64,000 nucleotides of DNA from Streptosporangium sp040640155 (GTDB lineage: Bacteria > Actinomycetota > Actinomycetes > Streptosporangiales > Streptosporangiaceae), in NCBI RefSeq assembly GCF_040640155.1, contig NZ_JBFABE010000001.1, positions 124,001-188,000 on the forward strand. Reading direction: 5' to 3'. The first letter of the stretch is position 1; every line of letters begins with the position of its first letter. A model generated the notes under the pieces. That model searched no databases. It was not told the origin of the DNA and was given only the letters and a program-made list of their open reading frames with translations. Positions 7,597 through 17,696 of this stretch are shown here, one piece after another. Both the position numbers and the translations under genes were made by a program.

Positions 7597-8784
7597 ATGT
7601 CTGGTTCCGTCATCGTCGCCGGAGCTCGTACCCCCATCGGACGCCTGCTCGGCTCGCTGTCCGGCCTGTCCGCCGCCGAGCTCGGCGGCATCGCCATCAA
7701 GGCCGCGCTGGAGCGCTCCGGCGTGGCCCCCGACGCCGTCCAATACGTGATCATGGGACAGGTGCTGCAGGCCGGCACCGGTCAGATCCCGGCCCGTCAG
7801 GCCGCCGTGAGGGCGGGCATCCCCATGACCGTCCCCTCGCTGACGATCAACAAGGTCTGCCTGTCGGGTCTGGACGCCATCGCCCTGGCCGACCAGCTCA
7901 TCCGCGCCGGCGAGTTCGACATCGTGGTCGCGGGCGGCATGGAGTCCATGTCGAACGCCCCGCACCTGCTGCCGGGCCTGCGCAGGGGCGTGAAGTACGG
8001 CGGCGCCGGCGTCGTCGACTCGATGGCCGTCGACGGCCTCACCGACGCCTACGACCAGGTGGCGATGGGCGAGTCCACCGAGCGGCACAACGCCCGCCTC
8101 GGCCTGACCCGCCAGGAGCAGGACGAGTACGCGGCGCGCTCGCACTCCCTGGCCGCCGCCGCCATCAAGAACGGCACGCTCGACGACGAGATCGTCCCGG
8201 TGTCGATCCCGCAGCGCAAGGGCGACCCGGTGATCGTCTCCGCCGACGAGGGCGTCCGCGGGGACACCACCGTCGAGGTGCTGGCGGGGCTGCGGCCGGC
8301 GTTCGTCAAGGACGGCACGATCACGGCCGGCTCCGCCTCGCAGATCTCCGACGGCGCCTGCGCGGTGGTCGTCATGTCCAGGGCCAAGGCCGAGGAGCTC
8401 GGGCTCGTCTGGCTGGCCGAGATCGGCGCGCACGGCAACGTCGCGGGACCGGACAACTCGCTGCAGTCCCAGCCCGCCAACGCGATCAAGCACGCCCTCG
8501 CCAAGCAGGGGCTCTCGGTCGACGAGCTGGACCTGCTGGAGATCAACGAGGCCTTCGCCCAGGTCGTCCTGCAGTCGGTCAAGGAACTCGGCGTCGGGCT
8601 CGACAAGGTCAACGTCAACGGCGGCGGCATCGCCGTCGGCCACCCGATCGGCGCCTCGGGCGCGCGCATCGTCCTCGCCCTCGCCCACGAGCTCAGGCGC
8701 CGGGGCGGCGGCCTGGGCGCGGCCGGGCTCTGCGGCGGCGGCGGCCAGGGCGACGCCCTGATCCTGCGCGTCCCCTCGGTCTGA
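7597..8784 (+). CDS. acetyl-CoA C-acetyltransferase (thiolase)
   Basis: 395 aa, full-length type II thiolase condensing or cleaving acetoacetyl-CoA. Active-site residues are visible: acyl-carrying Cys88 in NKVCLSG, His349 in GHPIGASGAR and proton-transfer Cys379 in LCGGGGQGDAL, with the NEAFA loop at about 315. AGGGAGG upstream supports ATG 7597. It is followed after 2 nt by the MeaB gene, so both are probably co-transcribed. The enzyme can feed acetoacetyl-CoA to the 3-hydroxyacyl-CoA dehydrogenase encoded near 2 kb. Confidence 0.95.
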   Translation: MSGSVIVAGARTPIGRLLGSLSGLSAAELGGIAIKAALERSGVAPDAVQYVIMGQVLQAGTGQIPARQAAVRAGIPMTVPSLTINKVCLSGLDAIALADQLIRAGEFDIVVAGGMESMSNAPHLLPGLRRGVKYGGAGVVDSMAVDGLTDAYDQVAMGESTERHNARLGLTRQEQDEYAARSHSLAAAAIKNGTLDDEIVPVSIPQRKGDPVIVSADEGVRGDTTVEVLAGLRPAFVKDGTITAGSASQISDGACAVVVMSRAKAEELGLVWLAEIGAHGNVAGPDNSLQSQPANAIKHALAKQGLSVDELDLLEINEAFAQVVLQSVKELGVGLDKVNVNGGGIAVGHPIGASGARIVLALAHELRRRGGGLGAAGLCGGGGQGDALILRVPSV

Positions 8785-8786
8785 CC

Positions 8787-9725
8787 GTGGAGGTCTCCGA
8801 CCTGGTCGAGATGGCCAGGGCCGGCCGGCCCCGCGCGGTGGCCCGGCTGATCTCCATGGTCGAGAACGGCTCGCCGCGACTGCGGGAGATCACCGCGCTG
8901 CTGTGCGCGGACCGGCCGCGCCGGGCCCGGATCATCGGCCTGACCGGCTCGCCCGGCGTCGGCAAGTCGACCTCGACGGGGATGCTCGTCCAGGCGTTCC
9001 GCAAGCGGGACCTGCGGGTCGGCGTGCTCGCCGTCGACCCCTCCTCCCCGTTCACCGGGGGGGCGCTGCTGGGCGACCGGGTGCGGATGCAGGACCACGC
9101 CACCGACCCGGACGTGTTCATCAGGTCGATGGCCAGCCGGGGACACCTGGGCGGGCTGTCCTGGGCGGCGCCGCAGGCCCTGCGCGTCCTGGAGGCGGCC
9201 GGCTGCGAGGTCATCCTGGTGGAGACCGTCGGGGTCGGCCAGGCCGAGGTGGACATCGCCTCGCTGGCCGACACCACCGTCGTGCTGCTCGCGCCCGGGA
9301 TGGGCGACGGCGTCCAGGCGGCCAAGGCGGGCATCCTGGAGATCGCCGACGTGTTCGTGGTGAACAAGGCCGACCGCGACGGCACCCAGGCCACCGTCCG
9401 CGAGCTGCGCAACATGATCGCCCTGGTCGAGCGGCCCTGGAGACCGCCGATCGTGCCGACCGTGGCCTTCCGGGGAGAGGGGGCCGAGGACGTGGCCGAC
9501 GCCCTCGACGCCCACCTGGCCTACCTGGAGTCCTCGGGCGAGCTCGTCCGGCGGCGCCACGCCAGGGCCCGCGACGAGATCGAGGCGATCGCCCTGGCCG
9601 CGCTGCGCTCACGGTTCGCGCACCTGCACGGGGACAGCCGTCTCGACACCCTGGCCACCCGCGTCCTGGACGCGGGACTCGACCCCTACACCGCGGCGGA
9701 CGAGCTGATGGAGGCCGTCGGCTGA
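8787..9725 (+). CDS. meaB: MeaB/ArgK-type GTPase, acyl-CoA mutase chaperone
   Basis: 312 aa G3E-family GTPase. It carries Walker A GSPGVGKS (residues 54-61), the switch/metal region DPSSPFTGGALLGDRVRM, ETVGVGQAE (Walker B side) and base-specificity NKAD (about 190). MeaB proteins load and protect adenosylcobalamin on methylmalonyl-CoA and isobutyryl-CoA mutases. GTG 8787 lies 2 nt after the thiolase stop, within the thiolase mRNA. Old annotations as LAO/AO transport ATPase refer to the same family. The only mutase subunit in the window (13.2 kb) is its likely client. Confidence 0.94.
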   Translation: MEVSDLVEMARAGRPRAVARLISMVENGSPRLREITALLCADRPRRARIIGLTGSPGVGKSTSTGMLVQAFRKRDLRVGVLAVDPSSPFTGGALLGDRVRMQDHATDPDVFIRSMASRGHLGGLSWAAPQALRVLEAAGCEVILVETVGVGQAEVDIASLADTTVVLLAPGMGDGVQAAKAGILEIADVFVVNKADRDGTQATVRELRNMIALVERPWRPPIVPTVAFRGEGAEDVADALDAHLAYLESSGELVRRRHARARDEIEAIALAALRSRFAHLHGDSRLDTLATRVLDAGLDPYTAADELMEAVG

Positions 9726-9745
9726 TCCGGCCCCCGCCGGACCAC

Positions 9746-9769
9746 CCCCGCCGGGGCGGCCCGGCGGGG
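9746..9769. terminator. bidirectional terminator hairpin
   Basis: Perfect 10-bp inverted repeat ccccgccggg / cccggcgggg with a gcgg loop between the converging meaB and DUF4230 genes. Confidence 0.7.
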
Positions 9770-9773
9770 ACGG

Positions 9774-10451
9774 TCAGGTCTCGTCGGTGAACTTGACGAC
9801 GACCTTCGTGAAGCCGAGCCCCTTCAGCATGCCCTCAAGCATGATCTTGGTGTTCTGGTCGGCGCGGTTGCGCAGGTCGCTGGCCACCGCGGCTTCGGTG
9901 ATCTTCTTCTCGGCCAGCATGTACAGCTCCCGCTGGTCGGCGGGGGAGGAGGACAGCAGGTCCTCGACACGGTCGAAGAGACCGCGCTGCTGGGCGTAGA
10001 CGTAGGAACGCTTGTTGTCCAGGTTCGCCTTCTCGAGCTGGGCGCGGGGCAGCCTGACCGTGACCTCGGTGCGGTCGGGGGAGACCGTCAGCGCGCCACC
10101 GGCGATGCCGCCGAAGTCCACGTAGGCGTCGACGCTCCCGGCGCCGACGAAGAGCGTGCGGCTGCCCTTGACCGCGTCGGGCAGGAAGGCCGCGTCCTTC
10201 TCCAGGTCGACCACCACCTGGAAGTTGCCGGTGGCGGCCTCGAAGCGGCTGAGGTTGTGAATGGACTCCAGCAGCACGGGCTGGCTGCGGTCGACCGTGG
10301 CCTCGCCGAACGGGTTCAGCGACGACCAGGCCAGGCGGGCCCCCACCGCGAGGAGGACCGCGACGACGAGGAGCGTGGCGAGGAGAGGCCAGCGGCGCCT
10401 GCGCGGCGGCGCCGGTGGCGGGCCGGGCGGAGCTTCCTGGGAGGCTTTCAC
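9774..10451 (-). CDS. DUF4230 domain membrane-anchored protein
   Basis: 225 aa. The order is a Pro/Arg-rich cytoplasmic N-terminus, one membrane segment (about residues 21-42, LLATLLVVAVLLAVGARLAW), and then an extracytoplasmic DUF4230 domain starting near PVLLESIHNLSRFEAATGNFQVVVDLE. DUF4230 proteins are widespread in actinomycetes with no assigned biochemical role. GTG 10451 is used, with GGAGAG upstream. It converges with meaB across a terminator hairpin and is probably monocistronic. Confidence 0.88.
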   Translation of the reverse strand: MKASQEAPPGPPPAPPRRRRWPLLATLLVVAVLLAVGARLAWSSLNPFGEATVDRSQPVLLESIHNLSRFEAATGNFQVVVDLEKDAAFLPDAVKGSRTLFVGAGSVDAYVDFGGIAGGALTVSPDRTEVTVRLPRAQLEKANLDNKRSYVYAQQRGLFDRVEDLLSSSPADQRELYMLAEKKITEAAVASDLRNRADQNTKIMLEGMLKGLGFTKVVVKFTDET

Positions 10452-10506
10452 GGCGCTCTCCTTCCCCGCACGGTGGTCTTCTCACCCGGAGCCTATGCCG
10501 ATCTTG

Positions 10507-11940
10507 TCAGCCTCGCGGCGACGGCACCGCGCCGCCCTCCGCGTGGGGAAGGTTCAACGGGCCGGACGGGGTGCCGGTCCCCGGCCACGGTGGCGTGCCG
10601 GGTGCCTGGTGGGCGGGTCCCGAGCGCGGCTCGGGCCCGATCGAGGCGCCCCCCGCGCCCTGCCCGGGCCGGCCGTACCCCCCCGTCCGCCCTGTCCCGG
10701 AGGCCTGATCCGCCTGCCCCCCGAAGTGAGTGCTCTGTAGCCTGCACCCGGTGAAGTCGGCGTAGTACAGCCGGAGCCAGTCGCGCCGCTGGACGTCGGT
10801 GAGGCCGGAGAACCACGCCGCGGCGTAGCGGTGTTCCGCGAGCGGCCCGCCGGGAAGCGGCTCCCCCCTCAGCCAGGCGGCCACGATGTCGCGGTACCCC
10901 GCGGCCGGGGTCGCGTCGCACCGCGAGGCCAGGCCGTCGACGAACTCGTCGGCGGCCTTCTCGGCGAACCCGGCGGCCAGGTCGTCCACGTGGATCGCGA
11001 TCACGCCCGCCGACAGGGGGGCGTCGTCGTCGCGGGAGTGTTGCTCGACCCGGGAGAACTCCCCCGGCGTCCCCGCCAGCCGAGCCGCGATCTTGACGAA
11101 CTCCGCGCTCAGCTCCGGCAGGCCGGCGCGCATCCCGGGATGGACACAGACCATGATCGGCCATTCCTGGCAGCTGTATACGACCCGCTGCGCCGAGACC
11201 GGCCGCTGCTCGGTGAAGAGCCTGGCCATCCCGGTCCCGGCCGCCAGCACCGCGATCAGCGCGGCGGCCAGCACCAGCGCCTGACGGGTCACGACCGCCG
11301 CCCAGCCGAGCAGCAGCGCCGCGCTGATCCCCACCAGCCAGAGCGTCTGGTCGGTGAACGCCGCCGCGTTCAGTCCCCGGAACGGGTCGTAGGGCTCCCG
11401 GGTGGCCGGGGCGAGCCGGTCGCCCCAGGCCGGTCCCTGCGACAGCCAGGTGAACAGGCTGTAGCAGCCCAGCCCGGACAGCACCGGCGTGATCGTCCAG
11501 GGCATCAGCCAGCCGGTCACCCAGCCGATCACGACGTACAGCGCCAGCCCGGCCGCGCCCATCACCAGGCCGCTGGGCAGCAGCCGCCCGGCCTGCTCGG
11601 TCATCATGGTCCTGACGGCCAGGATCATCACGGTGGCGACGAACGCGCCCCCGGCGACCACCAGGATCGCCAGCGGCGCCCGTACCGCCTGCCACGGGGT
11701 GAGCGACCGGCCGCCCGCGCCGCGCCGCCTGCGCACCGCCACCCAGGCGGCGAAGGCCGCCGCCACCGGGCCGGTCAGCCGGAGCGAGCCGATCACCGCG
11801 ACGATGACGTTCTCCCACGCGCTGACACCGGGAACCAGGACGCTCCACGCGGCGGCCACCCCGAGCACGAGCAGGATGGCGACCGCCATCAACCCGCTCT
11901 GCTGGAGTTCCTCGCGTGAAACGCCCCTGCGCTCACGCAC
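10507..11940 (-). CDS. polytopic membrane protein of unknown function with C-terminal soluble domain
   Basis: 477 aa. Seven hydrophobic segments can be placed in residues about 17-275; a soluble part follows with a Cys-containing SCQEWPIMVCVHPGM motif (about 285-300) and then a Gly/Pro/Thr-rich tail of about 70 residues. The layout is reminiscent of actinobacterial ABC-2-like permeases that carry an extra domain, but no ATPase is adjacent, so I do not assign transport. GTG 11940 is the first usable start and overlaps the end of a 29-codon ORF by 8 nt; a later ATG near residue 18 is possible. Two clustered Cys suggest an extracytoplasmic disulphide. Confidence 0.72.
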   Translation of the reverse strand: MRERRGVSREELQQSGLMAVAILLVLGVAAAWSVLVPGVSAWENVIVAVIGSLRLTGPVAAAFAAWVAVRRRRGAGGRSLTPWQAVRAPLAILVVAGGAFVATVMILAVRTMMTEQAGRLLPSGLVMGAAGLALYVVIGWVTGWLMPWTITPVLSGLGCYSLFTWLSQGPAWGDRLAPATREPYDPFRGLNAAAFTDQTLWLVGISAALLLGWAAVVTRQALVLAAALIAVLAAGTGMARLFTEQRPVSAQRVVYSCQEWPIMVCVHPGMRAGLPELSAEFVKIAARLAGTPGEFSRVEQHSRDDDAPLSAGVIAIHVDDLAAGFAEKAADEFVDGLASRCDATPAAGYRDIVAAWLRGEPLPGGPLAEHRYAAAWFSGLTDVQRRDWLRLYYADFTGCRLQSTHFGGQADQASGTGRTGGYGRPGQGAGGASIGPEPRSGPAHQAPGTPPWPGTGTPSGPLNLPHAEGGAVPSPRG

Positions 11941-12022
11941 CGGCGGGCGTGGTGGGAACCCACGCCGCGTCGATGTGACCGGTATCCGCCCGGTGTTCGA
12001 ACACCGTCAAGTTGTCGTTCAT
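11933..12022 (-). CDS. 29-residue small ORF upstream of membrane protein
   Basis: Short ORF beginning MNDNLTVFEHRADTGHIDAA and ending WVPTTPAGA. It has a credible Shine-Dalgarno (GGGGGGTG, 5 nt before ATG 12022), codons of mostly GC third position, and its stop overlaps the GTG of the 477-aa membrane protein in another frame, which suggests coupling. No family is recognised. It could be a leader peptide, a small partner of the membrane protein, or a precursor peptide. No membrane segment, no Cys. Confidence 0.5.
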   Translation of the reverse strand: MNDNLTVFEHRADTGHIDAAWVPTTPAGA

Positions 12023-12245
12023 CAAGACACCCCCCGTGCCGTGAATGTGTGGATGCCGGTCCCCTCGGCACCGGTCCGGCTCGCGTCCCCCGCAGGCCGG
12101 ACTGAGATCATCGCGGCCACTTGGCCACGGCCTCACCAATCGATGTGGGAACCATAACGGAGCGTGATGTTTGGCGCCCGGGTTCTTGGTGAAGCCGTCA
12201 GTGCGGTGACTCTGCGCGTCCGGGCGGACCGGGATGGAGCCGCGC

Positions 12246-12257
12246 TACCGTAGCCCT
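12246..12257 (+). promoter_or_regulatory. -10 box of leaderless marR transcript
   Basis: taccgt at 12246-12251 followed by 6 nt and GTG 12258. No clear -35 element was seen. Confidence 0.5.
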
Positions 12258-12830
12258 GTGGGCACAGGTCGGCTGAATCTCCCGTTTGACCCCATCGAAC
12301 GCGCCGCCCAGACGTGGCGCGTTCACTTCGGGCCCTCCTCGGCCATGGCCGCCGTCACATCGATCATGAGAGCGCACCAGATCCTGCTGTCGCAACTGGA
12401 CACGCTGCTCAAACCCCATGACTTGACCTTCGCGCGGTACGAGGCCCTGGTCCTGCTGACCTTCAGCAGGACGGGGGCGCTGCCGCTGTCGCGGATCGGC
12501 GAGCGCCTCATGGTGCACCCCACGAGCGTCACCAACACCGTGAGCCGCCTGGAGCGCGCCGGTCTGGTACGGCGCCTGCCCAACCCGCGCGACGGGCGGG
12601 GCGTGCTGGCGGAGATCACCGACAGGGGCCGCGAGGTCGTCCGGCTGGCGACCGCCGACCTGATGGACGCCGACTTCGCCATGTCCGCGTACGGGGAGGG
12701 GGAGCTGGGGCAGATGTTCGACCTGTTCAGGACCCTGCGCGTGGCGGCGGGGGATTTTGGTGGTGAATCTGGTCACGGCGACTCTAATCATGGCGACGCG
12801 TTTCACGGCGACGCTGGCGCGTCGCGGTGA
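12258..12830 (+). CDS. MarR-family transcriptional regulator
   Basis: About 190 aa. The MarR fold spans residues about 35-165, with LTFARYEALVLLTF, recognition helix HPTSVTNTVSRLERAGLV and the wing motif RDGRGVLAEITDRG. The tail contains HGD-type repeats and is probably disordered. The start is placed at GTG 12258 because a TACCGT -10 box sits 6 nt upstream, typical of leaderless mRNA; the ATG at 12234 would overlap that box. It lies directly upstream of the acyl-CoA mutase gene, as I recall a MarR gene doing near icmA in S. coelicolor, so it may control acyl-CoA metabolism genes; this is inference. Confidence 0.88.
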   Translation: MGTGRLNLPFDPIERAAQTWRVHFGPSSAMAAVTSIMRAHQILLSQLDTLLKPHDLTFARYEALVLLTFSRTGALPLSRIGERLMVHPTSVTNTVSRLERAGLVRRLPNPRDGRGVLAEITDRGREVVRLATADLMDADFAMSAYGEGELGQMFDLFRTLRVAAGDFGGESGHGDSNHGDAFHGDAGASR

Positions 12831-13187
12831 GTCCGCTCTGATCCGGCTCCTTCCCTCGTCACTCATCCGCTTCGCTCCTGCTTATCTGCGACGCTGCGCG
12901 TCGCCGGTTCGGCCGCTCGAACCCGGCTCCTTCCCTCGTCACTCATCCGCTTCGCTCCTGCTTATCTGCGACGCTGCGCGTCGCCGGTTCGGCCGCTCGA
13001 ACCCGGCTCCTTCCCTCGTCACTCATCCGCTTCGCTCCTTCGCTCCTCAGTCCAGTCCCCGGCGCGGCCTCACGGCGCTCCTCGGTCCAGTCGCCGGCGC
13101 GGGCTCACGGGGGAGTCCCACGGGGAGTGGTGAGGGCGTTTCCCCGAGGGAGTGAAGGGGCGGCCTGGAACGCTGGCCAAGAATTAG
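12831..13187. repeat. 80-bp tandem repeat and non-coding spacer
   Basis: Non-coding stretch between marR and the mutase gene. Exact 80-bp units begin at 12843 and 12923, with a third, truncated copy at 13003. Each unit carries a small hairpin (gcgacg ctgcg cgtcgc, for example 12888-12904). No gene seen. Confidence 0.85.
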
Positions 13188-13203
13188 TAGGACGTCCTAG
13201 TAT
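13188..13203 (+). promoter_or_regulatory. palindromic operator overlapping mutase promoter
   Basis: Perfect 12-bp palindrome taggacgtccta (13188-13199) overlapping a likely -10 hexamer tagtat (13198-13203), about 55 nt before the mutase start. The arrangement suits repression of the mutase gene. Confidence 0.55.
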
Positions 13204-13257
13204 CTGGGGGAGGCCACAAGCCGGATAGAAGCCATATGCCGTACAAGGGGGTTGGCC

Positions 13258-14925
13258 ATGGACGCCGAGCAGGTCGAGGCGGGGCGGGCGCGCTGGCAGG
13301 CGCGGTTCGACGGGGCGCGCAAGCGCGATGCCGAGTTCCGCACGCTGTCGGGGCTCGACGTCGAACCGGTCTACGGCCCCGACGGCGCCGACCCGCGGAT
13401 GGAGCGCGTCGGCTGGCCCGGGGAGTTCCCCTTCACCCGCGGCCTGCACCCCACCGGCTACCGGGGCAAGGCGTGGACCATCCGGCAGTTCGCCGGGTTC
13501 GGCAACGCGAAGCAGACCAACGAGCGCTACAAGATGATCCTCGGCGCGGGCGGCGGCGGGCTGAGCGTCGCCTTCGACATGCCGACCCTGATGGGGCGCG
13601 ACTCCGACGACCCGCGCTCGCTCGGCGAGGTGGGCCACTGCGGCGTGGCGATCGACTCCGCGCTCGACATGGACCTGCTCTTCGACGGGATCCCGCTCGG
13701 CGACACCACCACCTCGATGACGATCAGCGGCCCGGCCGTCCCGATCTTCTGCATGTACGTCGTCGCCGCCGAGCGTCAGGGGGTGCCGGTCGGCAAGCTC
13801 AACGGGACCCTGCAGACCGACATCTTCAAGGAGTACATCGCGCAGAAGGAGTGGCTGTTCGCCCCTGAGCCGCACCTGCGGCTGATCGGCGACCTGATGG
13901 AGTTCTGCGCCTCCGACGTCCCGGCGTACAAGCCCCTCAGCGTCTCGGGCTACCACATCCGCGAGGCCGGCTCCACGGCCGCGCAGGAGCTGGCGTTCAC
14001 CCTGGCCGACGGGTTCGGCTACGTCGAGCTGGGCCTGTCGCGCGGGCTGGACGTCGACGTCTTCGCCCCCGGCCTGTCGTTCTTCTTCGACGCGCACATC
14101 GACTTCTTCGAGGAGATCGCCAAGTTCCGCGCCGCCCGGCGGATCTGGGCGCGGTGGCTTCGCGACGTGTACGGCGCCAAGACCGACAAGGCCCAGTGGC
14201 TGCGCTTCCACACCCAGACGGCGGGCGTCTCGCTCACCGCGCAGCAGCCGTACAACAACGTGGTGCGCACCGCGGTCGAGGCGCTCGCGGCCGTGCTGGG
14301 CGGCACCAACTCGCTGCACACCAACGCGCTGGACGAGGTGCTGGCGCTGCCGTCCGAGAAGGCCGCGGAGATCGCGCTGCGCACCCAGCAGGTCCTCATG
14401 GAGGAGACCGAGGTGGTCAACGTCGCCGACCCGCTCGGCGGCTCCTGGTACGTGGAGGCGCTGACCGACCGGCTGGAGGCCGAGGCCGAGGCGATCTTCA
14501 CGAAGATCCGCGACATGGGCTCGGACGGCACGATGACCTCCGGCATCCTGCGCGGCATCGAGGACGGCTGGTTCATGTCCGAGATCGCCGAGGCCGCCTT
14601 CGACTACCAGCGCAAGCTGGAGAAGGGCGAGAAGCGCATCGTCGGGGTCAACTGCCACACGGCCTCCATCGACGAGCCGCTGGAGATCCTCCGCGTCAGC
14701 CACGAGGTCGAGCGCGAGCAGAACCGCGTCCTGGCCGAGCGCCGGGCCGCGCGCGACCAGGGGGCGGTGGACGCCGCCCTGTCGGAGATGGTGCGCGTCT
14801 CGCGCGGCGACGGCAACATGATCCCCGCCATGCTCGACGCCGCCAGGGCCGAGGCCACGCTGGGCGAGATCTGCGACGCGCTGCGCGCCGAGTGGGGCGT
14901 CTACACCGAGCCGGCCCGCTTCTAG
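13258..14925 (+). CDS. icmA: acyl-CoA mutase large subunit, isobutyryl-CoA mutase type
   Basis: 555 aa, catalytic TIM-barrel subunit without the C-terminal B12-binding domain, so it needs a separate small subunit not present in this window. The substrate-specificity positions read Phe78 (WTIRQFAGF) and Gln196 (YIAQKEW). Family knowledge: isobutyryl-CoA mutase IcmA has Phe80/Gln198, whereas methylmalonyl-CoA mutase has Tyr and Arg there, so the predicted reaction is isobutyryl-CoA to n-butyryl-CoA. ATG 13258 follows AAGGGGG by 6 nt. Its neighbourhood (marR upstream, thioredoxin downstream) agrees with the icmA region recalled from S. coelicolor. MeaB is encoded 4 kb away. Confidence 0.9.
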   Translation: MDAEQVEAGRARWQARFDGARKRDAEFRTLSGLDVEPVYGPDGADPRMERVGWPGEFPFTRGLHPTGYRGKAWTIRQFAGFGNAKQTNERYKMILGAGGGGLSVAFDMPTLMGRDSDDPRSLGEVGHCGVAIDSALDMDLLFDGIPLGDTTTSMTISGPAVPIFCMYVVAAERQGVPVGKLNGTLQTDIFKEYIAQKEWLFAPEPHLRLIGDLMEFCASDVPAYKPLSVSGYHIREAGSTAAQELAFTLADGFGYVELGLSRGLDVDVFAPGLSFFFDAHIDFFEEIAKFRAARRIWARWLRDVYGAKTDKAQWLRFHTQTAGVSLTAQQPYNNVVRTAVEALAAVLGGTNSLHTNALDEVLALPSEKAAEIALRTQQVLMEETEVVNVADPLGGSWYVEALTDRLEAEAEAIFTKIRDMGSDGTMTSGILRGIEDGWFMSEIAEAAFDYQRKLEKGEKRIVGVNCHTASIDEPLEILRVSHEVEREQNRVLAERRAARDQGAVDAALSEMVRVSRGDGNMIPAMLDAARAEATLGEICDALRAEWGVYTEPARF

Positions 14926-15017
14926 CGGCGACGGGCACTTCCGGCGGCGACGGCGCCTCCACGGCGCCTCCACGGCGACGGACCGGGGCATCGACCGGGA
15001 TACGGCAGGATTGGAGC

Positions 15018-15956
15018 ATGAGCCCAGCGGACTTCACTCGACCCGGATCGCTCTACGGCGCCGTGGATCTCGGCGCACGAAAGCAGGCACTGGAGGCACA
15101 GGCGCGGCGGGAGACCGCCGCGCAGGAAACCGGCGGTGATCCGGCGCCGGTCCTCGACGTCGACGACGCCAACTTCGCGGCCGAGGTCGTCGAACGCTCC
15201 ATGAACGGCCTCGTGCTGCTGGAGCTCACCGTCACCCGCGCCGAGCAGGCCAAGCAGTACAGCCTGCTGCTGGAGAAACTGACCGCCGAGAACACCGGCC
15301 GGTGGACCCTCGCCCGGGTCGACGTCGAGCTCAGCCCGCAGATCGCCCAGGCCCTGCGGGTGCAGAACGTGCCCGCCCTGTACGCCATCTTCCAGGGGCA
15401 GCCGGTGGCGGTCGTGCCCGGCATCGCCACCGAGCCGCAACTGCGCGACTGGCTGTCGCAGCTCATGGAGGCCCTCGCCCAGTACCTCCCGCCCCCCGGC
15501 GAGGAGCCCGAGCAGGGGCAGGAGCAGCAGCCGCAGGAGCCCCCCGTCGACCCGGACGTGCTCGCCGCCGAGCGGGCCGTCGACGCCGGTGACCTCGACG
15601 GCGCCGTGGCCGCGTACGAGCGGCTGCTGGCCCGCTCGCCGAACGACCAGGACGCCAAGCTCGGCCTGGCCGGGCTCGGCCTGATCCGCCGGACGCAGGA
15701 CGTCGACCCCGCCGACCTGCAGGGCCGCCTGGCCGACCCGGCCGACATCGAGGCCCAGCTCCTGGCCTCCGACTTCGACATGCTCGCCGGAGAGGTGGAC
15801 CGGGCCTTCGACCGCCTCGTGGACGTGGTGCGCCGCACCTCGGGTGCCGAGCGCGACAGGGCCAGGGTGCACCTGCTCGGCCTGTTCGACACCCTCCCCG
15901 GCGACGACCCGTCCATCGTCAGGGCCCGCAGGAATCTGGCCAGCGCCCTGTTCTGA
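15018..15956 (+). CDS. thioredoxin-domain protein, YbbN/CnoX-like co-chaperone
   Basis: 312 aa. The N-terminal thioredoxin fold (about residues 45-150) lacks the CXXC: the position reads VLLELTVTRAEQAKQY, so it cannot act as a dithiol oxidoreductase. A Gln/Pro/Glu-rich linker (about 155-175) leads to a C-terminal TPR-like helical domain with ERAVDAGDLDGAVAAYERLL repeats. This matches YbbN/CnoX proteins, which hold unfolded or oxidised proteins for DnaK/GroEL. ATG 15018 is preceded by a weak GGAG. Located between the mutase and malic enzyme genes. Confidence 0.88.
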   Translation: MSPADFTRPGSLYGAVDLGARKQALEAQARRETAAQETGGDPAPVLDVDDANFAAEVVERSMNGLVLLELTVTRAEQAKQYSLLLEKLTAENTGRWTLARVDVELSPQIAQALRVQNVPALYAIFQGQPVAVVPGIATEPQLRDWLSQLMEALAQYLPPPGEEPEQGQEQQPQEPPVDPDVLAAERAVDAGDLDGAVAAYERLLARSPNDQDAKLGLAGLGLIRRTQDVDPADLQGRLADPADIEAQLLASDFDMLAGEVDRAFDRLVDVVRRTSGAERDRARVHLLGLFDTLPGDDPSIVRARRNLASALF

Positions 15957-16062
15957 CGCCCGTGCCGGGTCCGCGACGCCGAGCGGGGCGCGCGGACCCG
16001 GCGGGTGGTGGCACGATGGGAGGCATCCCAACCAAAGTCAGTCGCAAAGGAGCGGATTGGCT

Positions 16063-17475
<1,413 letters not shown>

Positions 17476-17696
17476 GGGGGCCCTGAGGGGGCCCGAGGAG
17501 GCTCGAGGGAGGCCCTGACGAGGCTGGGGAGGCCCCGGAGGGCTCTCGGGGCCGAGGAGGGCCGGGCCCGCCGCCGCGGGTCTTCACGCTCCGTGGAGTG
17601 TCCCGGTGTGCGCGGCCGGTGACGAGCGCCGGGGTCCGCCACCGGAAAGGCAGGGGGGAGCAGCGCGCAGGGGGGTTCACCCTTCATGATGGAGGT

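Noticed and set aside
7513..8688. N-terminal extension of the epimerase ORF across the thiolase gene
   Set aside because: Open by GC bias only; the epimerase fold starts at 7512 with its own ribosome site.
12843..13036. 80-bp repeats as a CRISPR array
   Set aside because: Units are directly contiguous with no variable spacers, and no cas genes are near.
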